From positions 1 through 64,000 of the forward strand of contig JACZXQ010000013.1 in NCBI GenBank assembly GCA_022571515.1: a stretch of 64,000 nt of DNA, written 5' to 3'. The notes beneath the pieces were generated by a model. That model did no database searches. It saw only the letters and a program-made list of their open reading frames with translations, and was not told the origin of the DNA. The number at the start of each line of letters is the position of its first letter. Within the stretch, counting starts at the first letter, position 1. This document shows, piece by piece, positions 16,862-25,608 of this stretch. A program made the position numbers and the translations under genes. Source of the stretch: Gemmatimonadota bacterium. Lineage in GTDB: Bacteria; Gemmatimonadota; Gemmatimonadetes; Longimicrobiales; Gaopeijiaceae.

Positions 16862-19800
16862 ATGCTGGAGCGTATCATCGAGTGGTCGATCGAAAACAAG
16901 TTCCTGATCATGGTCTTTGTGGTCTTCACAGTGGCTGCCGGGGTGGTGGCGATGCGTCAGACACCCCTCGAGGCAATCCCGGATCTCTCCGATGTCCAGG
17001 TCATCATCCAAACGGACTACCCTGGGCAGGCACCACAGCTCGTAGAGGACCAGGTCACATATCCCATCGCGTCGGAAATGCTCAAGGTCCCGGGTGCCAT
17101 AACGGTCCGGGGTTATTCGTTCTTCGGGATCTCGTTCGTCTATATCATCTTCGACGACGACACCGACCTCTACTGGGCTCGGAGTCGGGTCCTCGAGTAT
17201 CTGTCGAGCATTCGGGGCAATCTCCCGGAGGGGGCCGAGCCGGCTCTTGGTCCGGACGCCACGGGCCTGGGCTGGGTTTTCCAGTACGTGCTGGAGGACA
17301 CCACTGGAGTCATGTCCCTGGCCGACCTGCGATCCCTTCAAGATTGGTACCTACGCTACCAGCTCACTGCCGTTCCGGGTGTTAGCGAAGTGGCTTCGGT
17401 CGGTGGTTTCGAGCGGATGTATGAGGTCACCGTCGATCCTGTGAAGCTGCGTGGCTTTGGAATACCCGTGACGAAGGTGATGGAGGCGATCAGGGCCTCC
17501 AACGAAGACGTGGGAGCGATGGTCATCGAGCTTGCGGAGCGGGAGTACATGATCCGAGGGCTCGGGTACATCAAGACCATCGCCGACCTGGAAAGTGTTG
17601 TGCTCGGTGCTACACCGGGTGGAACGCCCATTAGGGTCGCTGATGTGGCCACAGTACAATTCGCTCCCCAGGTCAGACGCGGCGTCACCGACCTGGACGG
17701 ACGGGGCGACGTCGTTGGCGGAATCGTTATCATGCGCTTCGGAGAGAACGCACTCTCCACAATCCAGCGCGTGAAGGCCAAGCTCGCGGAACTCCAGGAC
17801 GGATTGCCGGCAGGCGTGGTGGTCCGGTCCGTGTACGACCGCTCCAGTCTCATCGAGCGAGCCATCTCGACTCTCACGGAAAAGCTGATTGAAGAATTCC
17901 TCGTAGTGGCGCTCGTCTGTATGGTATTCCTCTTCCACTTCCGCAGCGCGCTGGTCGCGATCCTCACGCTTCCGCTCGGCATCCTGATGGCGTTCATCGC
18001 GATGCGTTTCCTGGGGCTCGGTGCGGACATCATGAGCCTGGGAGGGATCGCCATAGCCGTCGGAGCGATGATCGATGCCGCCATCGTCATGATCGAGAAC
18101 ATGCACAAGCACCTGGAGCGAGAGATCACAGCAAAGCGAAAACGATTCGCGGCGGCCGGGAGACCCCTGGCCGGCGATCCCGATATCCTTGAGACGTCGA
18201 TCCTCACTGCACAGGAGCGATGGGGCATTGTCGCCACATCGGCGAAGGAGGTCGGGCCGGCCCTCTTCTTCTCGCTCCTGATCATCACGGTTTCGTTCAT
18301 TCCGGTCTTCTCGTTGGAGGCTCAGGAGGGTCGGCTCTTCAAGCCGCTGGCATGGACCAAGACGTTGTCCATGGCCGCGGCCAGTCTGCTCTCTATTACG
18401 GTGGTCCCGGTGGCGATGGGCCTCTTCATCCGCGGCAGGATCCACGCGGAGCACCGGAATCCGGTCTACCGACTCCTGGTGTGGATCTACCGGCCGACAT
18501 TGGAGTGGGTGATGCGCTATCGCGTGCCGGTCGTGGCGGGGGCGCTCTCCATATTCCTCCTGACCTACATTCCCATGCAGAGAATCGGATCGGAGTTCAT
18601 GCCGCCGCTCAACGAAGGGTCGATCCTCTACATGCCGTCCACCCTTCCCGGCGTGAGCGCGTCCACGGCGGCGGCTATCCTCCGCACTCAGGACAGTCTT
18701 CTGATCGCTATCCCGGAGGTCGAGAGCGTATTCGGTAAGGCAGGGCGGGCCGACACGGCGACCGACCCCGCCCCCCTCTCCATGTTCGAGACGACCATCG
18801 TGCTCAAGGATGAGGAAGAGTGGCGAGAGGGAATGACGATAGACCTTCTCATCGAAGAGATGGATTCCATCGTGCGGCTCCCAGGGATCTCGAACTCCTG
18901 GACGATGCCGATCAAGGGCAGGATCGACATGCTCGCGACCGGGATTCGAACGCCCGTGGGGATCAAGATCTTCGGTCCGGACCTGGCAGAGCTGGAGCGG
19001 ATCGGCAAGGAGATCGAGTCGGTCATGAGGATGGTCCCCGGGACCCGCTCGGTCATCGCCGACAGACCCGTGTCGGGTTCCTACCTGGACATTAAGATTG
19101 ACCGCGAGGCGGCGGCCCGGTACGGGCTGAACGTCGCGGACATCCAGGTGGTGATTGCGTCGGCCATAGGTGGCATGGAGATCACCGAGACCATCGAGGG
19201 TCTAGAGCGCTACGGAGTCCGCCTGCGCTATCCCCAGGAACTGCGGGACCAACCCGAAAAGCTGGCCGAGTTACTGATCCCGGTCACGCAAGGCCTCGGT
19301 GGGCCCGGTAGCCCGGTGGGCGGATCGGCGCCCATGAGCGCTCGCATGGACGGGGGCGAAGGCATGGGGAGGAGCTACCAGATCCCCCTCGGACAGGTCG
19401 CCACGATCAGCACCGTGAGAGGGCCGACGGCCATCAAGACGGAGGGCGCCTTCCCGACTTCTTGGGTCTACATCGACGTCGCGGGCCGAGACATCGGCAG
19501 CTATGTGGCAGAGGCGCAGGATGTCGTCGAGCAGCTCGTGGAGCTCCCCCCAGGGTATACCCTCCAGTGGTCGGGGCAGTACGAGTACATGCAAAGGGCC
19601 AAGGAAAAGCTGCTGCTCGTCGTGCCTGCGACTCTGCTGATCATTTTCCTCCTGCTCTACCTGAACTTCCAGCGCATCGGGGAGACCATGATTGTCATCC
19701 TCTCCCTGCCGTTCTCCCTGGTCGGGGGCGTACTGATCATGGCGCTTCTCGGCTACAACTGGTCCGTGGCGACGGGCGTGGGTTTCATCGCACTGGCGGG

Positions 19801-20185
19801 AGTGGCGGCAGAGACCGCGGTCATCATGCTCCTCTACCTCAACCAGGCCTGGGACGCTCTACGATCGGAAGGCAGGGTGACTCCGGAGGCATTGCGGGAA
19901 GCGGTGGTGCGGGGGGCCGTTATGCGCGTTCGGCCGCTGATGATGACGGTTACCGCAATCATTGGCGGCCTGTTGCCCATCCTCTGGGGGCACGGCACCG
20001 GGGCCGGAGTGATGAAGCGCATAGCGGCTCCCATGGTTGGAGGGATGATCTCCGCCACGATCCTCACCCTCCTTGTGGTGCCGGTGTGCTACTCACTCTT
20101 GAAGGAGTGGGAGCTGCGGCGCCAAGAGGCACGGGCGGTGGCCGGGATGGATGTGCTCGAGCCAGATCCTGCGGGGGCAGACTGA
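16862..20185 (+). CDS. Heavy-metal RND efflux pump, CusA/CzcA family
   Basis: 1107 residues, normal for HME-RND pumps. First helix after MLERIIEWSIENKFLIM, two large periplasmic loops and twelve predicted helices. The signatures YPGQAPQLVEDQVTYPI, SEFMPPLNEGSILYMPSTLP, and GVAAETAVIMLLYLNQAWD are diagnostic of the CusA subgroup rather than drug pumps. The proton-relay acidic residues lie in helix 4 (IAVGAMIDAAIVMIEN). A Gly/Ser/Met-rich insert (about 810-835) occurs in the second periplasmic domain. It exports Cu(I)/Ag(I) or related ions by proton antiport; the exact ion cannot be set from sequence alone. Confidence 0.92.
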   Translation: MLERIIEWSIENKFLIMVFVVFTVAAGVVAMRQTPLEAIPDLSDVQVIIQTDYPGQAPQLVEDQVTYPIASEMLKVPGAITVRGYSFFGISFVYIIFDDDTDLYWARSRVLEYLSSIRGNLPEGAEPALGPDATGLGWVFQYVLEDTTGVMSLADLRSLQDWYLRYQLTAVPGVSEVASVGGFERMYEVTVDPVKLRGFGIPVTKVMEAIRASNEDVGAMVIELAEREYMIRGLGYIKTIADLESVVLGATPGGTPIRVADVATVQFAPQVRRGVTDLDGRGDVVGGIVIMRFGENALSTIQRVKAKLAELQDGLPAGVVVRSVYDRSSLIERAISTLTEKLIEEFLVVALVCMVFLFHFRSALVAILTLPLGILMAFIAMRFLGLGADIMSLGGIAIAVGAMIDAAIVMIENMHKHLEREITAKRKRFAAAGRPLAGDPDILETSILTAQERWGIVATSAKEVGPALFFSLLIITVSFIPVFSLEAQEGRLFKPLAWTKTLSMAAASLLSITVVPVAMGLFIRGRIHAEHRNPVYRLLVWIYRPTLEWVMRYRVPVVAGALSIFLLTYIPMQRIGSEFMPPLNEGSILYMPSTLPGVSASTAAAILRTQDSLLIAIPEVESVFGKAGRADTATDPAPLSMFETTIVLKDEEEWREGMTIDLLIEEMDSIVRLPGISNSWTMPIKGRIDMLATGIRTPVGIKIFGPDLAELERIGKEIESVMRMVPGTRSVIADRPVSGSYLDIKIDREAAARYGLNVADIQVVIASAIGGMEITETIEGLERYGVRLRYPQELRDQPEKLAELLIPVTQGLGGPGSPVGGSAPMSARMDGGEGMGRSYQIPLGQVATISTVRGPTAIKTEGAFPTSWVYIDVAGRDIGSYVAEAQDVVEQLVELPPGYTLQWSGQYEYMQRAKEKLLLVVPATLLIIFLLLYLNFQRIGETMIVILSLPFSLVGGVLIMALLGYNWSVATGVGFIALAGVAAETAVIMLLYLNQAWDALRSEGRVTPEALREAVVRGAVMRVRPLMMTVTAIIGGLLPILWGHGTGAGVMKRIAAPMVGGMISATILTLLVVPVCYSLLKEWELRRQEARAVAGMDVLEPDPAGAD

Positions 20186-20217
20186 TGTCCCGAAAGGAGG
20201 GGGGAGGTGAACGTCGA

Positions 20218-20535
20218 ATGAGAGAACTGAGAGAGATCGAGGCACTCGTCCGCACGAAGTCGGTCGCGAACCTCGTGCGACCGTTGGAGAGGCGTTGAGT
20301 GACGCGCCTTTTCGTTTCCCACATCCACGTGCTCGGCGCCGGTGTCGATTCGGAGCACCTCCGCCTCTCGATGGAGGAGGGTCAGGCTTTTTCCGGAAAA
20401 GCGAAGATCGAGTTGATCTGCGAGGCTGATGAGGTGGACGAGTTCCTAGCCGTTGTTCGAGATGAAGCTGCGACCGCCCATCGCGGGGATGGTGTCATCG
20501 CTGTTACGAACCTGGACCGCATCTGGACCGCATAG
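20218..20535 (+). pseudogene. P-II-like efflux-associated protein, interrupted by in-frame TGA
   Basis: From ATG at 20218 (GGAGGTGA upstream) 26 residues run MRELREIEALVRTKSVANLV and on to a TGA at 20296-20298. The same frame continues at once with VTRLFVSHIHVLGAGVDSEH and ends HRGDGVIAVTNLDRIWTA. Together the two parts give a ~105-residue P-II-like fold: N-terminal ALVR strand, T-loop area, and C-terminal GDGxIxV motif. The TGA stands where a glycine (GGA) would fit. GTG at 20299 could restart the second part. DUF3240/P-II-like proteins often accompany CusABC-type pumps. A nonsense change is the simplest view. Confidence 0.6.
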
Positions 20536-20593
20536 TGAATATCCGCACTGGAGACGAGGACCATTTGGCCCTCCTCTGAGAAGAGAGTCGACC

Positions 20594-20875
20594 ATGAACG
20601 ACAAATACGCCACCCTACCGGCCCAGATGCCTACCTCTTGGCATGAAGGTGGCCTTTTCATGGGAATGCACTGGGCCTGGTGGATCTTCGTCGGCGCAAC
20701 CTTACTCGTGCTTATCTTGGCCTTCTGGATCGCGTTTGCCGAGCGGGGGGCGACCCACCTCCAAGAGGAGACGCGAGAGGCCGCCGAGGAGGCGCTTCGA
20801 CAGCGGTTCGCACAGGGTGAGATCAGCGAGGAGCAGTTTGCCGATACTCTCCGTATACTGAAGGAGTCACAGTAA
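20594..20875 (+). CDS. Small membrane protein with SHOCT domain
   Basis: 93 residues. A Met/Trp-rich N-terminus (FMGMHWAWWIF) leads into one transmembrane helix (about 26-46), then a helical SHOCT motif (EEALRQRFAQGEISEEQFAD) at the C-terminus. SHOCT peptides are common appendages on small membrane proteins and may aid oligomerisation. GAGAAGAGAG before ATG at 20594 supports the start. It closes the efflux operon; related small proteins are frequent beside copper resistance genes. Confidence 0.75.
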   Translation: MNDKYATLPAQMPTSWHEGGLFMGMHWAWWIFVGATLLVLILAFWIAFAERGATHLQEETREAAEEALRQRFAQGEISEEQFADTLRILKESQ

Positions 20876-21294
20876 GCTGTCGACCCCCTGCATCGGCATA
20901 GAACCTGGTCGTGGACCATAGTAGTGGCGTTCGTGCAAGCTTATCTGAGAGTCAAAAGTACGAAATGGAATCACAGGGGTTCAACGTCATGGTGACGGCG
21001 GCCCGCTCTGGTGGAAAGGGCATACCGCATACCGGATCTCCAGCGATCACGACGCTCTCCTTCACGACTCTGTCCCTCCTGTCCAGCTTGGTCGCGTCCA
21101 CAGGCTCACCTCCCAGCGGTGCTGTGGTGACCCCTTACCTCACGAAGGAGGGCGGGGGCCTCCAAAGAGAGCGTGAAACGTTGGTGAAGGTTGGTTCACG
21201 CTCTCTCGGACCTCCGCGCCAGTGCCGTGTGGAACTCCGCACTTGCCGGGGGAGGGCGCGACACCCGGGGGTGCTAAGCCGAGGTGAAGATACC
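20876..21294. other. Non-coding gap between efflux operon and Spy-like gene
   Basis: No gene is supported here on either strand; open frames present lack composition, start signals and family resemblance. It contains a strong inverted repeat at 21166-21206, and the control box of the next gene starts at 21295. Confidence 0.5.
21166..21206. repeat. 12-bp perfect inverted repeat containing TGAA/TTCA words
   Basis: AGAGAGCGTGAA (21166-21177) pairs with TTCACGCTCTCT (21195-21206) around a 17-base loop. Inside are GTGAA words at 21173 and 21184, 11 bp apart, so on the minus strand it also looks like two steps of the regulator box. There is no T-run. It may terminate the efflux operon or be a variant operator. 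Confidence 0.45.
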
Positions 21295-21338
21295 TTCACC
21301 CCAATTTCACACAACTTTCATTGCCTGCCCGCTATACT
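21295..21338 (+). promoter_or_regulatory. Three-step 11-bp TTCA box with -10 (site 6)
   Basis: TTCA at 21295, 21306 and 21317 (TTCACCCCAAT, TTCACACAACT, TTCATTGCCTG), then TATACT at 21333-21338. This is the cleanest copy, with a near-consensus -10 five bases after the third step. The Spy-like gene begins at 21429. Confidence 0.78.
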
Positions 21339-21428
21339 TGAACGCGTGTCCCGCGAATGCCGGAGGCCGACGAGCCATTCTCGCGGATGGACCGACCTTC
21401 CGAGACCCTTCGATCAGGAGTGCTTACC

Positions 21429-22055
21429 ATGTTCAACCAGGCATTGACCCTCTCGGCGGCGCTGCTTCTTTGGACTCCCTCGGTCGGGGCCCAGCAGTCC
21501 CGTCAGCACGCAACCGGGGCGGGGCAGGAAGCGGGCATGATGGCCCGCTGCATGATGCACAGCGGAGGGATGGGTCAGGACACGATGGACATAATGAGGG
21601 GAGGCATGGGAATGATGTCGTCCTTCGCTCCTGGGCCTGCCATGCTGATCCGGATGAGCCCGGTGCTGGACCTAACGGAAAAGCAGACAACTGAACTCGA
21701 GGACATCCAGGCCGACCTCACGGACGACCGCGCCTCGCACATGCCCCTGGTCATGGAGGCTCATCAGCAGGCGGCGAAGTGGATCGCTAGCGGCGAGACT
21801 GACCTCACCGCGTACGAGGATACGCTGAGGGAGGCCATGGACCATTTAATCGCCGTACATGTGAAAGTTGCGCGCGCGGCCCTCGACGCCCGTGCCCTAC
21901 TCACGGACGAGCAGCGCGCTCGCCTTGACGGTGCAACGGCGATGATGCGACACATGAAGAGCATGATGGACGGGGGCATGCACCGGATGTCGGACCTGCC
22001 CGATCAGGATTCTGAAACCACCGGCCACGGACGGGGAAGGTCGTCGGGCGGATAA
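21429..22055 (+). CDS. Met-rich periplasmic Spy/CpxP-like protein
   Basis: 208 residues from ATG at 21429 (AGGAG upstream). Signal peptide ends near VGAQQ. A Met-rich part (MMARCMMHSGGMGQDTMDIM) precedes a mainly helical region with two LTxxQ-type motifs, LTEKQ and LTDEQ, as in CpxP/Spy/ZraP envelope-stress proteins. Met clusters also occur near the C-terminus (MKSMMDGGMHRM). These proteins bind metals (Cu, Zn) and hold unfolded periplasmic proteins. The site-6 box directly upstream ties it to the efflux regulator. Confidence 0.8.
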   Translation: MFNQALTLSAALLLWTPSVGAQQSRQHATGAGQEAGMMARCMMHSGGMGQDTMDIMRGGMGMMSSFAPGPAMLIRMSPVLDLTEKQTTELEDIQADLTDDRASHMPLVMEAHQQAAKWIASGETDLTAYEDTLREAMDHLIAVHVKVARAALDARALLTDEQRARLDGATAMMRHMKSMMDGGMHRMSDLPDQDSETTGHGRGRSSGG

Positions 22056-22224
22056 CGCCATGCCACCCAGGACACCGCACCGACTGAGGAGGGCGTCCCG
22101 CACCACGGGGCGCTTCTCCGCGTCATGACCCCCCGTGCCGCCACCAGGACACAATCCGACCGATCAACCGACATCGGCCCTAGCTCGGACGCGCGCCCGC
22201 AGCTCCGCCTTGCATGAGTAATCC

Positions 22225-22257
22225 CTCACACAGACTTCACCTGGGCTTCATGTCTTG
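22225..22257 (+). promoter_or_regulatory. Three-step 11-bp TTCA box (site 7)
   Basis: CTCA at 22225, TTCA at 22236, TTCA at 22247, all at 11-bp steps (CTCACACAGAC, TTCACCTGGGC, TTCATGTCTTG). No convincing -10 is seen. Downstream are the patatin remnant and, at 22994, the copper ATPase, which this promoter probably serves. Confidence 0.6.
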
Positions 22258-22315
22258 TCCAACAGCTTTCCACATGACGCCGTACAACGGTGAAGTGGGT
22301 TGGGGAGTAGCGACA

Positions 22316-22868
22316 TGATGACTCGATCCTTCAGCGAGCACCGGCCCTTCGCTCTCGAGCGGTTGCTGGGATCCAAGGATCTACGCGACGGCAGGATTCC
22401 AGTCTCGCCTTGCGCTACCGATCTGATCTCCGGCGACCGTGTCTCCATCAGGTCGGGTTCCGCGATGCGGGCAACCTACGCGAGTTCAGCCTTGGCCGGT
22501 GTTCCCCATCCGTTGCGCCTTGGAACGAAGTATCTGGCCGACGGAGCCTACTCCGGCATCCCCCCGATCGACGTCGCCCGGGAGATGATGGATGTGACCG
22601 TCGTCGCCGTCGATCCAGGCCAATTCACGAGGCTGGGTCGATCCGGACCGGCCTTCAGGTGGCGCTCGGTGCGGTGGAGGTCTGCTACACGCATCACGCG
22701 CACCCGCTCTTTGCCCTCGCGGACCTCGTCCTCAAGCCGGCCTTCCCCCGCTTCATTGACACCTTCGACTTCGGGGCACGGCGAACGTGCGGCTCGGCAG
22801 GCATCCGACTCCCTCGGGAGCAGCGAGAGCAGATCGAGGATCTTCTTGGGGGGGGGCACGATCCCTGA
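22316..22868 (+). pseudogene. Patatin-like phospholipase remnant, frameshifted, N-truncated
   Basis: The first frame carries RATYASSALAGVPHPLRLGT, then KYLADGAYSGIPPIDVAREM, the middle/C-terminal patatin block containing the catalytic Asp (DGA). Around 22630-22650 the reading must switch frame to continue with LQVALGAVEVCYTHHAHPLF and IDTFDFG. The N-terminal nucleophile motif GxSxG is missing. So it is a fragment with a frameshift, lying between box 7 and the copper ATPase. Nothing else is seen in 22869-22993. Confidence 0.5.
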
Positions 22869-22993
22869 GAATGACCGGACGGGCCGCGGGGTGTTCCACT
22901 TCGCGATCTGCCACGGCGCCTGCCTAGCGACAGGGTGGCTTGCCGAGGGTTCGACGGATAGGCTGAGAACTCGACCTGCGCGAGAGAGAAGAG

Positions 22994-25561
22994 ATGACGC
23001 ACGACTACGGAAGCGACGATCACACTGGTCACGAGCACGCCGGGAGTCCGGGAGATCCCCCAGACGGAACTCCCCGGAAGACTGAGCCGCCGGACGATCT
23101 TTCTCATGAGGCAGGTCAGGAGCCGGGAACTGGTGCCGAGGTCACCCAACTCGAGGATCCGGTCTGCGGTATGAGCGTTGCGGCGGACACCCCCCATCGA
23201 ACGGTTCACGATGACACCGAATTCCTGTTCTGCTCGAGTGGGTGCCTGACCAAGTTCCAGGAGCAGCCGGCGCGCTACCTGGAGGGAGCTCCGGATGAAG
23301 CCGGCCCGGATGGGCACGAGCCGGTCGCGGGACGGATCCACACCTGTCCTATGCATCCGGAGGTTCGTCAGGAGGGCCCCGGTTCATGCCCAAAGTGCGG
23401 AATGTCCCTGGATCAGGAGATCGTCGCCCTCCCGGCCTCGCGTACCGACTATGTGTGTCCCATGCATCCGGAGATCGTCCGGGACGAGCCTGGAAGCTGC
23501 CCGATCTGCGGGATGGGCCTCGAGCCCCGAGTGGTCTCGCTGGACGAAGAGGAAGACCCGGAGCTGGTGGACATGACACGCCGCTTCTGGTTCAGCGTGG
23601 CCTTTAGCATCCCGGTCCTTGCCATTGCCATGGGGGGCTTACTGTCAGGGGGGAACCCCCTCCTCAGGTGGTTCGAGTCGAGCACGCTTGGGTGGGCGGA
23701 GTTGCTCTTGAGCACGCCGGTCATTCTCTGGGGAGGGTGGCCGTTCTTCGTTCGCGGCTGGCGGTCCGTCGTCACACGCAACCTCAACATGTTCACCCTC
23801 ATCGGACTCGGTGTGGGCGTCGCCTACGTCTTCAGCCTCGTGGCGTCATTCCTGCCTGACCTCTTCCCGGCGTCTTTCCGTAACGAAGCCGGCGAGGTGG
23901 GCGTGTACTTCGAGGCGGCTGCGGTGATCGTCACCCTCGTTCTCCTGGGGCAGGTTCTGGAGCTGAAGGCCCGGGGACAGACGAGCGCGGCGATCAAGGC
24001 TCTACTGGGTTTGGCACCCAAGACGGCGAGAAGACTCAACGATGATGGTACCGAGGAGGACGTGCCTCTCGACCTGGTGCAGCCGGGAGACCGACTCAGA
24101 ATCCGCCCGGGCGAAAAGGTGCCCGTGGACGGGACCGTGGTCGAGGGATCGAGCTCGGTGGACGAAGCCATGCTCACGGGGGAGCCGATACCCGTCGAAA
24201 AGGGTGTGGGCGACAAGCTCATCGGAGCGACCGTGAACGGCACGGGATCGCTGATCATGCAGGCGGATCGGGTGGGCGCCGAGACCCTGCTGTCGCAGAT
24301 CGTTCAGATGGTGGCCGAGGCGCAGCGGAGCCGGGCGCCGATCCAGAAGCTCGCGGACGTGGTGGCGTCCTACTTCGTTCCGGCCGTCGTGCTGATTGCC
24401 ATCATCACGTTCGTCGTCTGGGCCCTGGTGGGCCCCGAGCCCGCTATGGCCTATGCCCTCATCAACTCCGTGGCAGTCTTGATCATCGCGTGTCCCTGCG
24501 CTTTGGGCCTTGCGACGCCCATGTCCATCATGGTCGCGACCGGCAAGGGAGCGTCCATGGGCGTCCTGTTCAAGAACGCGGAAGCCATCGAGGTGTTGCG
24601 GAAGGTCGACACGCTCATCGTCGACAAGACCGGAACCCTCACCCTCGGGAAGCCTAAGCTGGTGGCCGTGGTCCCAGCCGGTGCGTTGACCGACGAGCAG
24701 CTTCTCGGTTTGGCGGGCAGTCTGGAGCGAGGAAGCGAGCACCCGCTGGCCGAAGCCATTGTTGAGGGCGCGATCGAGCGAGGGGCCGTGCTCCGTGACG
24801 CGGCGGACTTCGAGTCGTTCACCGGAAAGGGTGTTCAAGGCAAGGTAGAGGGCCGTTCGGTAGCCCTCGGCAACCTCGCGTTGATGGAGGATCTCGAGGT
24901 GCCGTTGGGGGATCTGATCGAGCGTGCGGAGGTCATGAGGCGAGACGGACAGACCGTCATGTTCGTGGCCGTCGACGGACAGCCCGCAGGCCTCGTTGGA
25001 GTGGCGGACCCGATCAAGGAGACGACGCCAGACGCGATCGAGAGACTCCACGAGGAGGGGGTTCGGGTCGTCATGATCACAGGCGACAACAAGACGACGG
25101 CCCAGGTAGTCGCAGACAAACTAGGCATCGACGAGGTCGTCGCCGAGGTGCTTCCACAGGGGAAAGCCGAGATCGTCAAACGACTCCAGGCCGAGGGGAG
25201 AATCGTCGCCGTGGCGGGTGACGGGATCAACGACGCCCCGGCCCTTGCTCAGGCCCAGGTGGGCATCGCGATGGGCACGGGGACGGATGTGGCGATGGAA
25301 AGCGCAGGAGTCACGCTCGTTCGAGGCGACCTCCGCGGGATCGTCCGGGCGAGGCGTTTGAGTCGGGCCACGATGCGTAATATTCGGCAGAACCTCTTTT
25401 TCGCGTTCATTTACAATAGCGTCGGAGTGCCCATTGCAGCCGGCGTGCTCTACCCGGTGTTCGGCCTCTTGCTGAGCCCCATCATCGCGGCCGCGGCGAT
25501 GAGCCTGAGCTCGGTGTCGGTCATCGGCAACGCACTGCGGCTACGGGGAGTCCGAGTGTAA
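22994..25561 (+). CDS. copA: Copper-translocating P1B-type ATPase
   Basis: 855 residues. Instead of classical HMA domains, the N-terminus has a His-rich lead (about 1-17), a YHS domain with DPVCGM and FCSSGC cysteines (about 56-98), then two heavy-metal-binding modules, each CPMHPE followed by CPKCGM or CPICGM (about 116-180). The membrane metal site CPC lies at 500-502, the phosphorylated Asp at 544 (DKTGTLT), and [10 protein letters not shown] closes the P-domain. It pumps Cu(I) from cytosol to periplasm. Start ATG at 22994 with GAGAGAAGAG upstream. It ends 48 bases from the convergent kinase gene. Confidence 0.92.
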   Translation: MTHDYGSDDHTGHEHAGSPGDPPDGTPRKTEPPDDLSHEAGQEPGTGAEVTQLEDPVCGMSVAADTPHRTVHDDTEFLFCSSGCLTKFQEQPARYLEGAPDEAGPDGHEPVAGRIHTCPMHPEVRQEGPGSCPKCGMSLDQEIVALPASRTDYVCPMHPEIVRDEPGSCPICGMGLEPRVVSLDEEEDPELVDMTRRFWFSVAFSIPVLAIAMGGLLSGGNPLLRWFESSTLGWAELLLSTPVILWGGWPFFVRGWRSVVTRNLNMFTLIGLGVGVAYVFSLVASFLPDLFPASFRNEAGEVGVYFEAAAVIVTLVLLGQVLELKARGQTSAAIKALLGLAPKTARRLNDDGTEEDVPLDLVQPGDRLRIRPGEKVPVDGTVVEGSSSVDEAMLTGEPIPVEKGVGDKLIGATVNGTGSLIMQADRVGAETLLSQIVQMVAEAQRSRAPIQKLADVVASYFVPAVVLIAIITFVVWALVGPEPAMAYALINSVAVLIIACPCALGLATPMSIMVATGKGASMGVLFKNAEAIEVLRKVDTLIVDKTGTLTLGKPKLVAVVPAGALTDEQLLGLAGSLERGSEHPLAEAIVEGAIERGAVLRDAADFESFTGKGVQGKVEGRSVALGNLALMEDLEVPLGDLIERAEVMRRDGQTVMFVAVDGQPAGLVGVADPIKETTPDAIERLHEEGVRVVMITGDNKTTAQVVADKLGIDEVVAEVLPQGKAEIVKRLQAEGRIVAVAGDGINDAPALAQAQVGIAMGTGTDVAMESAGVTLVRGDLRGIVRARRLSRATMRNIRQNLFFAFIYNSVGVPIAAGVLYPVFGLLLSPIIAAAAMSLSSVSVIGNALRLRGVRV

Positions 25562-25608
25562 GAGAATTCTACCGACTCGCCTCCAGTCTACGCCCGACGT
25601 GTGAAGCG

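Noticed and set aside
20911-21447. 178-residue plus frame in the efflux/Spy gap
   Set aside because: No ribosome site or coding pattern, and it covers the inverted repeat and the promoter box.
23824-25051. Minus-strand frames opposite the copper ATPase
   Set aside because: Antisense of a clear P-type ATPase; GC-rich DNA gives long mirror frames.
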